Source: Sulfurimonas sp. (GTDB lineage Bacteria > Campylobacterota > Campylobacteria > Campylobacterales > Sulfurimonadaceae). Taken from it: 64,000 nt of DNA. This document shows positions 56,885 through 64,000 of the stretch, piece by piece. Position numbers and translations under genes: made by a program. The DNA lies in the NCBI RefSeq assembly GCF_029027585.1, contig NZ_CP093397.1:682001-746000 (forward strand), in the 5' to 3' direction. The notes beneath the pieces are model-generated. The model was not told where the DNA came from. It searched no databases and saw only the letters and a program-made list of their open reading frames with translations. Position 1 is the first letter of the stretch. The number at the start of each line of letters is the position of its first letter.

Positions 56885-57562
56885 ATGATAAAAGTTTCTA
56901 TTCTTCAATTTCCTGGAACTAACTGCGAGTATGATACTCAACATGCTTTTGAAGCTTTAGGTGCATCAACTGAACTAATCTGGCATAAATCAGAGTCTAT
57001 TCCAAGTGATACTGACCTTTTAGTAGTTGCTGGTGGATTTTCCTATGGAGATTACTTAAGAAGTGGTGCTATTGCAAGATTTAGCCCTGTTATGAAAGCA
57101 GTTGAAACTTATGCAAATAATGGTGGAAAAGTTCTTGGCATCTGTAATGGTTTTCAAGTTTTAACAGAAGCAGGGCTTCTTCCTGGAGCACTAAAAAGAA
57201 ATGAACATCTACATTTTATATCTAAATACCATCACTTAAAAGTTATAAATAATGATAATATTTTTCTGGAAAAATTAAACAATGAGACGATAGTAAATAT
57301 TCCTATTGCTCATCATGATGGAAACTACTTTATTGAAGCTTCTGGATTAAAAGAGTTAGAAGACAACAATCAAATTCTTTTAAAATACACAGATGCATCT
57401 GGTGAAATCAAAAATCCAAACGGAAGTGTTGAGTCTATTGCTGGAATTTGCAACAAGCAAAGAAATGTATTTGGACTTATGCCTCATCCTGAGCGTGCAA
57501 TGGAGTTACTTCTTGGAAGCGATGATGGTATCAAAATGCTTCAAGGGTTTACTGAAGCGTGA
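56885..57562 (+). CDS. purQ: FGAM synthetase glutaminase subunit PurQ
   Basis: PurQ supplies ammonia from glutamine. The 225-aa class-I amidotransferase has LQFPGTNCEYD, the nucleophile in LGICNGFQVL (C87) and the His/Glu pair in MPHPERAMELL. AAAGGAG precedes the ATG. Its stop overlaps the GTG start of the next gene by 4 bp. Confidence 0.97.
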   Translation: MIKVSILQFPGTNCEYDTQHAFEALGASTELIWHKSESIPSDTDLLVVAGGFSYGDYLRSGAIARFSPVMKAVETYANNGGKVLGICNGFQVLTEAGLLPGALKRNEHLHFISKYHHLKVINNDNIFLEKLNNETIVNIPIAHHDGNYFIEASGLKELEDNNQILLKYTDASGEIKNPNGSVESIAGICNKQRNVFGLMPHPERAMELLLGSDDGIKMLQGFTEA

Positions 57563-58695
57563 TACGGTTATTCTTTTTAGGGTTGTTGCTTTTAACAACT
57601 CTAAGCTCTAATGAAAACACAGATGTTATACAAGATATAATATCTTCTCATAATGAAAGTGAATCAAACCAAACTCTAAACCAAAATAATTTACAAAAAG
57701 TTTTATATTTAAACATAGAAAAAGCACCTACTAGAGTTATTAAAGGTGAGATATTTTCTTTAACTTTAAAAACACTCTCCACTGTAAAAAACTTTACAAA
57801 TATAACTTATGAACTTACAAATCATGATGGACTAAGAGCGCTTAACTCTATCCCATATAGAGATAAAGATTCTAAATATTTTTATGATACTTTTTATTTT
57901 CTAGTTCTTGGTAGCTCTGCATCACTTCCTGAATTTACTGCAACTTTACATGACAACGACAAAACAATTTACAAAAAAACAATATTAAAAACTTACGAAT
58001 TAGAAGTAGTTACACTAAATCCTAAAAAAGATTTTGCAAATATAGTAGCTAATTCTTTTGAACTTTTAAACTACAAAACGACTACTTATGACCAACAACA
58101 TAATATAATAATCTTTAGTGCTATTGCAACTAACTGTGACTTAACCGCTTTTAAACTCCAAAATGTTTTTAAACAAGGAGTTGAGTCAATGACTGAATCA
58201 TATTTTGACTCCAAACTACTTTACTATATAATAATTGACAAAAAACTAGAACATTTTTCTTTTTCATTTTTTAATCTTAAACGAAATGGGTTTTCGCTTA
58301 TAAGTATTCCTATAATTGTGAGTGATGATAGTGTAACAACTCAAAGTGATTTAAAGCCAAAAGACCAATCAAAAGAGATACTAAAAATGAAAATAGCTGC
58401 TGCTTTTGCACTTTTAGCAACTCTATTTATTATCTTCAGAAAAAAATATATCTATTTAGTATTTGTTATCATTCCTTTAGCGTATATTGCATATTTAGCA
58501 ATCCCATCTAAAGAAGTCTGCATAAAGGTAGGTGCTGCAATTTATCTTCTTCCTGTGCAAAATGGAACTGTCTTTGAGGTCACAAATCGAGAGTACCGTT
58601 TACAAAAAGAAGGAAGTGTAAAGAAGTTTATAAAAGTAAAACTTCAAAATCAAAAAATTGGTTGGGTGAGAAATGAAGATATTTGCTCAAATTAG
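57559..58695 (+). CDS. Membrane protein with N-terminal secreted part and SH3-like C-terminus
   Basis: The 378-aa protein starts at GTG inside the purQ stop region. It has a signal peptide, a periplasmic part of about 260 residues with many predicted beta strands, two membrane segments at about 278-312, and a C-terminal segment (IKVGAAIYLLPVQNGTVFEV, then KVKLQNQKIGWVRNEDI) that resembles a bacterial SH3-like domain. It overlaps plsC by 23 bp. BatD-like or cell-wall-related proteins have similar layouts, but no clear family is evident. Confidence 0.75.
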   Translation: MIRLFFLGLLLLTTLSSNENTDVIQDIISSHNESESNQTLNQNNLQKVLYLNIEKAPTRVIKGEIFSLTLKTLSTVKNFTNITYELTNHDGLRALNSIPYRDKDSKYFYDTFYFLVLGSSASLPEFTATLHDNDKTIYKKTILKTYELEVVTLNPKKDFANIVANSFELLNYKTTTYDQQHNIIIFSAIATNCDLTAFKLQNVFKQGVESMTESYFDSKLLYYIIIDKKLEHFSFSFFNLKRNGFSLISIPIIVSDDSVTTQSDLKPKDQSKEILKMKIAAAFALLATLFIIFRKKYIYLVFVIIPLAYIAYLAIPSKEVCIKVGAAIYLLPVQNGTVFEVTNREYRLQKEGSVKKFIKVKLQNQKIGWVRNEDICSN

Positions 58696-59371
58696 TTGGC
58701 TATACGCTACTATTATCATCTTTACATCTTTACTTCTTCAAGTAATATTTTACTACTTACTACCTCGTCCATATACTAGAAAAATTTCTTCATGGTTTAT
58801 GCGTTTGAGTATATTTTACTCAACTGAAATAATAGGTAAAGAAGACCTAGATGCTCAAATGTTTTTGTTTAATCATCAGAGTGATTTAGATATTGGTGTA
58901 ATTGAAACAAGTACGCGGAGTGACATATCTTGGGTAGCTAAAAAATCACTCTTTAGTGTCCCTCTTTTTGGTTTAGTTTTAAAGTTTAACGAAGATATTC
59001 CTGTCGAGAGAGAAAGTAAAACTTCACTTATTAAACTTCTTAGAGCTGCTAAAGATAGAATAGATAAAGGAAGAGTTGTAACAATGGCTCCAGAAGGAAC
59101 ACGCTCAACAAAAGGCAAAATGCTTCCTTTTAAATCAGGAGCTAAAGTTATCGCTGATAAGTTAAAACTAAAAGTTCAACCAATCATATTAATGCAAACT
59201 GCCAAATATTATGATTTAAAAAGATTTTACTATAAACCTGGGAAAGTAAAAGTGATTTTTTTAGACTCTTTTTATGCCGATAAAAGCAATAAAAACTGGT
59301 TAACTGATTTAAGAGTTCAGATGCAAGGAGTGTACGACAATGAGTTGGCAAACAATCCTAGCCATAGGTAG
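58673..59371 (+). CDS. plsC: 1-acyl-sn-glycerol-3-phosphate acyltransferase PlsC
   Basis: PlsC makes phosphatidic acid. The 232-aa protein has an N-terminal membrane segment (about 7-30), the NHQSDLD catalytic motif (H68, D73), VERESK and PEGTRS for glycerol phosphate. It overlaps the genes on both sides (23 bp and 32 bp), so it is translationally linked in the operon. Confidence 0.93.
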   Translation: MKIFAQISWLYATIIIFTSLLLQVIFYYLLPRPYTRKISSWFMRLSIFYSTEIIGKEDLDAQMFLFNHQSDLDIGVIETSTRSDISWVAKKSLFSVPLFGLVLKFNEDIPVERESKTSLIKLLRAAKDRIDKGRVVTMAPEGTRSTKGKMLPFKSGAKVIADKLKLKVQPIILMQTAKYYDLKRFYYKPGKVKVIFLDSFYADKSNKNWLTDLRVQMQGVYDNELANNPSHR

Positions 59372-59726
59372 TGGCGGTTTTATAGGTGCAGTATTAAGAG
59401 CTTACTTCAATGGTTTAATCTCACATAAACTACCACACGATCTTCCTTTTGGAACACTTGGAGTGAACCTTGTTGGTAGCTTTATTATGGGCTTACTTAT
59501 CGCTTACTTTATGTACACTTCTATCTTTTCTATGCCTGCTAAATCATTCCTCTCAACAGGAATACTTGGAGCTTTAACAACTTACTCAACATTTGCAATT
59601 GAGAGTTTTTTACTACTTGAAGGTGGTCACATCTTGTTGGCTTTAACAAATATTTCACTAAATGCTTTTGGAACTATTTTTATGGCAGGTGGGGGTTTTT
59701 ATCTTGCTAAATATTTTTTGAAGTAA
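59340..59726 (+). CDS. crcB: Fluoride channel CrcB/FluC
   Basis: The 128-aa protein has four membrane segments and FluC signatures: GGFIGAVLRAYF, GTLGVNLVGSFIMG and the STFAIES segment in TTYSTFAIES. It exports fluoride as a dual-topology dimer. It overlaps the end of plsC by 32 bp, so it has no room for its own leader or riboswitch and depends on the operon promoter. Confidence 0.95.
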   Translation: MSWQTILAIGSGGFIGAVLRAYFNGLISHKLPHDLPFGTLGVNLVGSFIMGLLIAYFMYTSIFSMPAKSFLSTGILGALTTYSTFAIESFLLLEGGHILLALTNISLNAFGTIFMAGGGFYLAKYFLK

Positions 59727-59779
59727 CTTTAGAATTAAAAATTACAGAAATATTAAATACTTATTTGAACAATGATATT

Positions 59780-60179
59780 TTATTTTAACTGAGAATCCAT
59801 TTCTGTAAATATTTTATTAGTCCAATCAGAAGCAGTTATATTTGTAAAAACAGCGGCTTTTGAAACGACTTCTATTTCAATCTTATTTTTAGAAATTGGA
59901 TAACAAAACACCCCCTACTCTTTCACCCCAACTAAAAGCACTAACACCATACTTAGCGAGAACTGAACATTTGTTAGTATCTTCTTCTACTATTTCACCA
60001 CCTGTATTTACAACCGCTATTTTCATTGCACTCCAGACTTCTAACTTCGACTTAGTATATATTTTTTTTGTTCCTGTTCCCTTGGAGTCCTTAGCTACCT
60101 GTACTGTTGAACACCCACTTGATAAAATCGCTATTATAATAATTGTAAAAAATGTCATTATAGACAACTTATTATTCAT
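59780..60179 (-). pseudogene. DUF3568-like lipoprotein gene with a frameshift
   Basis: From ATG 60179 the frame encodes a lipoprotein (lipobox LSSGC) and a domain with VQVAKDSKGTGTKKIYTKS, VWSAMKIAVVNTGGEIVEED and SAFSWGERVGG, then stops at 59889 after SNF. Dropping one G from the GGGGG run near 59910-59914 keeps the frame open: CYPISKNKIEIEVVSKAAVF, then TNITASDWTNKIFTEMDSQL, ending at TAA 59780-59782. This is a natural C-terminus for the family (KIEIEVVSKA and the final amphipathic helix). The gene is a recent pseudogene or the base is a sequencing error. Confidence 0.8.
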
Positions 60180-60268
60180 TTTTATTTTCCTATCTATTAA
60201 ATTATATTTACAAATATAATACCTAATAATATATAATAATAATGTTAAGTGAAATAATATTTCTACAT

Positions 60269-60838
60269 TTAAATCATAATAATTTCATCAGCACACCAAG
60301 AAGCTAATTCTAAATCGTGAGTGATAAGTAACATTCCCATCTCTTCAAGAGAACTCATAAGCATATTCATAACCTCTAGTTGTATGACATTGTCAAGTGC
60401 TGATGTCGGTTCATCAAGCAAAAGTAAAGAGGGTCGCATAAGCATAGCTCTTAGTATAGATGCGCGTTGAAGCTGTCCACCTGAGAGTTCATGTGGAAGT
60501 TTTGTTAGAAGTTCCTCTTCAAGATTCATACTTTTTAAATATTTATCAATATCTTGCGTTGAGGCAACATCTTGTATCTGATTGATTAAAGAGTAGCTTG
60601 GATGAAACGAGCTGTATGGGTCTTGATAAACTTGAGATGCTTCTTCGCATTTTATAGTTCCATGAAGTGGTTTTAAGTTACCAAGTATAAGCTCAAAAAG
60701 TGTACTTTTTCCAGCACCACTTTCTCCAACTATAGCTTTTATTTCACCCTTTTTTAGGGTAACGCTTAACTTGTCAAAAAGTAAAGAGTCTTTTGTATAA
60801 CCAAAAGAGAGTTCTTTAACTTCTAAAATATTACACAA
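60269..60838 (-). CDS. Small ABC-type ATPase (Dpp/Opp-like fragment or minimal form)
   Basis: The 189-aa protein has Walker A GESGAGKST, Q-loop YQDPYSSFHPSYSL, signature LSGGQLQRASI and Walker B LLLLDEPTSALD, followed by the switch His in LITHDLELA. It resembles the oligopeptide/nickel ATPase family but is shorter (typically 240 aa or more) and ends soon after the H-loop with EIIMI. The start is TTG, 6 bp after the dUTPase stop. No permease gene adjoins it. Confidence 0.8.
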   Translation of the reverse strand: MCNILEVKELSFGYTKDSLLFDKLSVTLKKGEIKAIVGESGAGKSTLFELILGNLKPLHGTIKCEEASQVYQDPYSSFHPSYSLINQIQDVASTQDIDKYLKSMNLEEELLTKLPHELSGGQLQRASILRAMLMRPSLLLLDEPTSALDNVIQLEVMNMLMSSLEEMGMLLITHDLELASWCADEIIMI

Positions 60839-60844
60839 CTATTT

Positions 60845-61537
60845 TTATCTTTTATTTAATGCAATATATAATTTTGTTAGTTCTTTATATAGAACTTCTG
60901 GTTTAATATTGCTATTTTCTTCCCAGATTTTTTTCATTATAATGTTGTCTTCTACTCCGTCCCACATCTTTATGTAAGAACCTTCCTTATAACCATTATC
61001 TTGACGAAATTGGTTTAAAATATTTTTACCTACATAAAGACGGTAAAGAGTATCTAAGTCAAGCCCACTGAGCGTAACAAGGGTAAAAAAGTCCTCCACA
61101 AAAACATCTAAATCTAACTCTTGTAAACTTAAAGAAGTTCGCATAATACTCTCTACTTTTATGATTACATCATCTTGATAACCAAAAAGTTTATTTTTAT
61201 TTTCTAGTTTACTAAATGCTTCAAGGTTTGAAATATTTATGGCTAAATCTTCGATACCACCTTTTAGATTTGCTGAATAATTTTCAATCGCTAAACTCAT
61301 CATAAAATGCCAAACATCAACTACTTCTATTTGTAAATTATCCCAATCTGCTTCTTTATCTATACTCTTCCAATGTTTCCAAGAAAAACTATCAATCATC
61401 TCTGCGCATTCCATATATATGCATCTCTTCCAGTTAATCGTTTTAGAATTTTTTGTGATACCCTTAACCCATTGTTCTCCATTTGTTGAATCATTGAGTT
61501 GTGCTTGGAGCTGAAGCATTAATAATATTTTATCCAT
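60845..61537 (-). CDS. dut: Dimeric all-alpha dUTPase
   Basis: The 230-aa protein matches the dimeric dUTP diphosphatase seen in Campylobacter, unrelated to the trimeric Dut. The active-site residues are in ECAEMIDSFSWKHWK and NLQIEVVDVWHFMMSL with further acids in the C-terminal half. It hydrolyses dUTP (and dUDP) to dUMP, keeping uracil out of DNA. It is upstream of the ABC-type ATPase on the same strand. Confidence 0.9.
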   Translation of the reverse strand: MDKILLMLQLQAQLNDSTNGEQWVKGITKNSKTINWKRCIYMECAEMIDSFSWKHWKSIDKEADWDNLQIEVVDVWHFMMSLAIENYSANLKGGIEDLAINISNLEAFSKLENKNKLFGYQDDVIIKVESIMRTSLSLQELDLDVFVEDFFTLVTLSGLDLDTLYRLYVGKNILNQFRQDNGYKEGSYIKMWDGVEDNIIMKKIWEENSNIKPEVLYKELTKLYIALNKR

Positions 61538-61616
61538 GTTTAGTATCTCTTTTAGTAAATTTAATCTTCTATTTTACCTAATATGCTAGAATTCTACACT
61601 TAAAAAGAAGAGATTT

Positions 61617-61790
61617 ATGAAAAGAATTAATTGTAGAATATGTATCCATTATTTTGTTACTTGGGAGAAGGATAAACCACATGGCTGTAAAGCTTATGGT
61701 TTTAAAGCACAACAGATTCCATCTATTGTCGTTTTTCAAAGTAGCGGGAGTGATTGTAATTTATTTAGAGCTAAGCCTCTTGCCAAATAA
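61617..61790 (+). CDS. Small four-cysteine protein, probably zinc-binding
   Basis: The 57-aa protein starts MKRINCRICIHYFVTWEKDK and has Cys at 6 and 9, one in PHGCKAYGF and one in GSDCNLF, so it could bind one zinc ion. Very similar short proteins occur in many Campylobacterota, sometimes mis-named uracil-DNA glycosylase. GAAGAG lies before the ATG. It overlaps the convergent gene at 61771 by 20 bp. Its function is unknown. Confidence 0.75.
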   Translation: MKRINCRICIHYFVTWEKDKPHGCKAYGFKAQQIPSIVVFQSSGSDCNLFRAKPLAK

Positions 61791-62190
61791 TCTTCTTACC
61801 AAAGCCTAAAGTATTGTCAGTCATTTTAAAATAATCTACTTTTATTTGCCAAAGTTTTGGACTTAAAGCTAAAGCATAAGGAAAAGTTTTAAAATATAAT
61901 TTTTTTAATTTTTTATCCTTAAGTGATAAAAACTCACCTTTAAACTGTAAACCTTGAATTTTTCCAACTATCGTAGTTTCTAAAACTATACTTCCTGCAA
62001 TTCTTGAATTCTTTAAAATATTTTGTATATGTGTTGTGTCATCACTACTTGCAACTATAAAAGAAAGTTCTTTTGAATCATAGGCATAAAAAAGATTACA
62101 AACACTGATAATATTTCCATCTGTAGATGCAAGACTCAAAACATGATGCTTATCTATAAAATTTATAATTTTTTTTAAATCATCTTCCAT
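61771..62190 (-). CDS. Pyridoxamine-phosphate-oxidase-fold (UPF0306/YhbP-like) protein
   Basis: The 139-aa protein has the flavin-binding split-barrel fold typical of pyridoxamine 5'-phosphate oxidase relatives: HHVLSLASTDGNIISVCNLFYAYDSKEL, FIVASSDDTTHIQNILKN and IQGLQFKGEFLSL. The C-terminal half is basic. It resembles the UPF0306 family, of unknown function. It overlaps the convergent zinc-type gene by 20 bp and follows a 72-aa hypothetical gene by 5 bp. Confidence 0.8.
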   Translation of the reverse strand: MEDDLKKIINFIDKHHVLSLASTDGNIISVCNLFYAYDSKELSFIVASSDDTTHIQNILKNSRIAGSIVLETTIVGKIQGLQFKGEFLSLKDKKLKKLYFKTFPYALALSPKLWQIKVDYFKMTDNTLGFGKKIIWQEA

Positions 62191-62195
62191 AAATA

Positions 62196-62414
62196 CTATT
62201 GAAACATGAAGTTTTCTAAACCTTCGGCATCTACGATATCTCTTTTTTCTAACATTAATCTACCCGTTCCATCCGCTTTTAATGTATCATACACATCAGT
62301 CGGATTTGACATGTTGTAGTAACTTCTTAAAAAATCTATAAGCATCTCAAAATTATTCTCTTTTATTGCGTGTTGCTTATACTCTTTAAATTCTACCCAG
62401 TTTATATTTATCAT
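62196..62414 (-). CDS. Hypothetical small soluble protein
   Basis: The 72-aa protein begins MININWVEFKEYKQHAIKEN and ends with GRLMLEKRDIVDAEGLENFMF. It has no signal, membrane segment or cysteine. It lies 18 bp downstream of the aminotransferase gene and 5 bp upstream of the next gene, so it is in the same transcript as the ovothiol genes. I do not recognise it. Confidence 0.6.
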   Translation of the reverse strand: MININWVEFKEYKQHAIKENNFEMLIDFLRSYYNMSNPTDVYDTLKADGTGRLMLEKRDIVDAEGLENFMFQ

Positions 62415-62432
62415 CTTTATCCCTAAATAAAG

Positions 62433-63617
62433 TTATTTTTTGTATTTTATCCTAAGTGCTTTGTCTAATCGCTTAATCACTTCTAGCATCTGCGAAGTTG
62501 ATACAGCAAAATTAAGCCTCATAAAACCACTTCCTTCTCTACCAAAACTCAGACCTGCATTTAAACCTAATTTGGCTTTTTGAGTAAAAAACTTTCTTAA
62601 ATCTCTATCGGATAAGTTCATTCCACGACAATCTAACCATGCCAAATAAGTTGCTTCAATAGGAATCAGTTTTATTTTATCTTTGTATTTTTGACATAGT
62701 TCATTTAAACTTTTGTAGTTTTTACCTAGATGCTCTACTAACTCATCTCGCCACTGAGAACCATCTTTATAAGCACTTTGAAATGCCACATGACTAAGAA
62801 CACTTCCCTGTGCAAAATGCACACGATTATAACTTTGTGTAAATTTTTCTCTTAACTTTTTGTTTGTAATCGCAACACTACTCATAGCAAAACCAGCCAT
62901 ATTAAATGTTTTTCCAACACCAATGGCAGTTATAGTTATATCTCTTGCTTGTTTACTTATAGATGCAAAAGGTATATGTTTGTTTGGAGCATATACTAAG
63001 TCTGAGTGTATTTCATCACTAAAAACAACTATATTATTTTCTAAACAAATCTCTAAAATCTCTGTTAGTTCATCTCTTGACCACACTCTTCCAACAGGAT
63101 TATGAGGTGAGCATAAAAGCAGAAGTTTAGTATTGGCATCTACCTTTGATTTTAAATCATCTATATCAAAGGTGTATCTTCCATCGCTCATCTGTTTTAA
63201 AGGATTTATTAAAAGTTCTCTTTTATGTTCTTTTACACTATGAAAAAATGGCGGATAGATTGGAGTTTGCACGATAACCTTATCGCCAATTTCACTAAAA
63301 GCATCTATGGCAACACTCATAGATGCCACAACAGAATGAGAGTAAAGTAAATCTTCAAGCTCAAACTTTACCCCATGTTTCTCATCCATCCACTTTATTT
63401 GCACTTCAAATGCACTTGTGGGAACTTCTTCATAACCAACTATTGGATGCTTTAACCTCTGCTTAACTGCTTCAAGTACAAACTCTGGTGTATCAATATC
63501 CATATCTGCCACCCAAACAGGCAAGACCTCATCTGAACCAAATAATTTTTCTCTTAAAGTATATTTTTCTGCATTTGAATTTTCTCTAGATGCTGATGAA
63601 GTAAAATCATATTTCAT
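62433..63617 (-). CDS. ovoB: PLP-dependent C-S lyase, OvoB-like (PatB/MalY family)
   Basis: The protein of about 394 aa is a fold-type-I aminotransferase-family lyase: PVWVADMDI near 35, SHSVVASMSVAID, CSPHNPVGRVWS, FSDEIHSDLVY, GVGKTFNMAGFAMS (PLP lysine) and REGSGFMRLNFA. It could be a cystathionine beta-lyase, but here it is coupled by an ATGA overlap to the 3' end of an OvoA-like gene, and OvoB is a lyase of this class that cleaves the sulfoxide in ovothiol synthesis. I chose the ATG at 63617 because GGAA lies upstream and it forms the overlap. The OvoB call is context-based. Confidence 0.75.
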   Translation of the reverse strand: MKYDFTSSASRENSNAEKYTLREKLFGSDEVLPVWVADMDIDTPEFVLEAVKQRLKHPIVGYEEVPTSAFEVQIKWMDEKHGVKFELEDLLYSHSVVASMSVAIDAFSEIGDKVIVQTPIYPPFFHSVKEHKRELLINPLKQMSDGRYTFDIDDLKSKVDANTKLLLLCSPHNPVGRVWSRDELTEILEICLENNIVVFSDEIHSDLVYAPNKHIPFASISKQARDITITAIGVGKTFNMAGFAMSSVAITNKKLREKFTQSYNRVHFAQGSVLSHVAFQSAYKDGSQWRDELVEHLGKNYKSLNELCQKYKDKIKLIPIEATYLAWLDCRGMNLSDRDLRKFFTQKAKLGLNAGLSFGREGSGFMRLNFAVSTSQMLEVIKRLDKALRIKYKK

Positions 63618-64000
63618 CTTTTTTTCCAAACACTGACTTCAGATATTGTATGTTGGTATTTTCTTTTAGTTTCTTTTATAACAAACTCCAAATCTTGTAA
63701 GTGAATAAGTTCAAACTTTTCTAAAAGTATCTCTTTTAAACTATCTAAGGTTTTAATGTTTTCACCATTAGCATCTATGTATCCTCCAAGCCAAAGCTCT
63801 TTTTTTGTAGAACTTTCTTGCCAAGTATATGGAGATGCTATGATTAAAATGCCATCATCATTTAATCTTTCATCAATACTATCTAAAAAAAGTCTTGGGT
63901 TATAAAGTCTATCTATAAGGTTTGTTGCCATTACCATGTCATAAGAGTTAAAATTAGATTTTAAATTACAAGCATCTCCTTGCCAAAATGAAACTTTTTG
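63614..64000 (-). CDS. Methyltransferase domain, C-terminus of OvoA-like protein (partial)
   Basis: The 128 visible residues (upstream part off the window) are the end of a SAM-dependent methyltransferase: FWQGDACNLKSNFNSYDMVM, ATNLIDRL, LDSIDERLNDDGILIIASPY, TWQES, GGYIDANGENIKTL and TKRKYQHTISEVSVWKK. This pattern matches the C-terminal methyltransferase of OvoA, which methylates 4-mercaptohistidine. It could be a stand-alone enzyme or part of a full OvoA, which cannot be told from the window. It overlaps the OvoB-like start by 4 bp. Confidence 0.7.
   Translation of the reverse strand, partial: QKVSFWQGDACNLKSNFNSYDMVMATNLIDRLYNPRLFLDSIDERLNDDGILIIASPYTWQESSTKKELWLGGYIDANGENIKTLDSLKEILLEKFELIHLQDLEFVIKETKRKYQHTISEVSVWKKR

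Noticed and set aside
59300..59345. A fluoride riboswitch upstream of crcB
   Set aside because: The crcB start lies inside plsC, and no pseudoknot-type leader can be placed there.

Overview
The window is AT-rich bacterial DNA whose gene content points to a sulfur- and hydrogen-oxidising member of the Campylobacterota, most like Sulfurimonas or a relative. The main reasons are a desulforubrerythrin (Rrc) next to a PerR-like regulator, an all-alpha dimeric dUTPase, a [NiFe] hydrogenase small subunit fused to a pyridine-nucleotide oxidoreductase, a flavocytochrome-c-type sulfide dehydrogenase flavoprotein, a three-subunit molybdoenzyme, and many chemotaxis and cyclic-di-GMP proteins. This assignment is inferred from gene content only.

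Layout. 1-2245: a periplasmic sulfide-oxidation set (start of a secreted protein, a Rieske protein, an FccB-like flavoprotein). 2475-4974: mraY, murD and two identical tRNA-Phe genes. 4981-5740: a small membrane protein and yaiI. 5756-13109: the hydrogenase locus. A decayed copy of the 3' end of the large-subunit gene (5756-5889) is separated from the intact gene by a three-gene unit (substrate-binding-like protein, outer-membrane barrel, HD-GYP protein). 13250-15298: a chemoreceptor. 15390-15764: tmRNA.

15765-21189 is a small genomic island in the 3' end of the tmRNA gene, bounded by a 14-bp direct repeat. It holds an integrase gene broken by an IS3-type element, a frameshifted AlpA-like gene, a replication-organiser-like protein, a palindrome-rich region, a MobV-like relaxase and unknown genes.

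21251-38204 is mostly core: a second chemoreceptor, a DEAD-box helicase, rrc/perR with palindromic operators between them, prs, an octahaem cytochrome with TPRs, a sulfatase with an unusual active-site motif, lepA, a ComF-like gene, an AsmA-like protein, and grpE-dnaK under a strong promoter with a HAIR-like operator. 38217-44351 holds NosL-like and thioredoxin-like genes and a molybdoenzyme operon (Fe-S subunit, NrfD-type anchor, 1145-aa catalytic subunit).

44623-49883 is a signalling block: a receiver-PAS-HD-GYP protein, a SCO protein and a hybrid kinase in one overlapping operon, then an OmpR-type regulator. 49986-54459 carries hisD, a thioredoxin-like protein, aroK, a 12-TM membrane protein and a hemerythrin. 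54594-59726 is a long operon: ctpA, purC, purS, purQ, an SH3-like membrane protein, plsC, crcB. 59780-64000 contains a frameshifted lipoprotein gene, an ABC ATPase, dUTPase, small proteins and, at the right edge, what looks like the ovothiol biosynthesis pair (the end of ovoA coupled to an OvoB-like PLP lyase).

The most distinctive points are the duplicated hydrogenase 3' end flanking a signalling cassette, the fused hydrogenase with Asn in place of a proximal-cluster Cys, the tmRNA island with its mobilisation region, the candidate ovoA-ovoB pair, and two genes broken at homopolymer runs.
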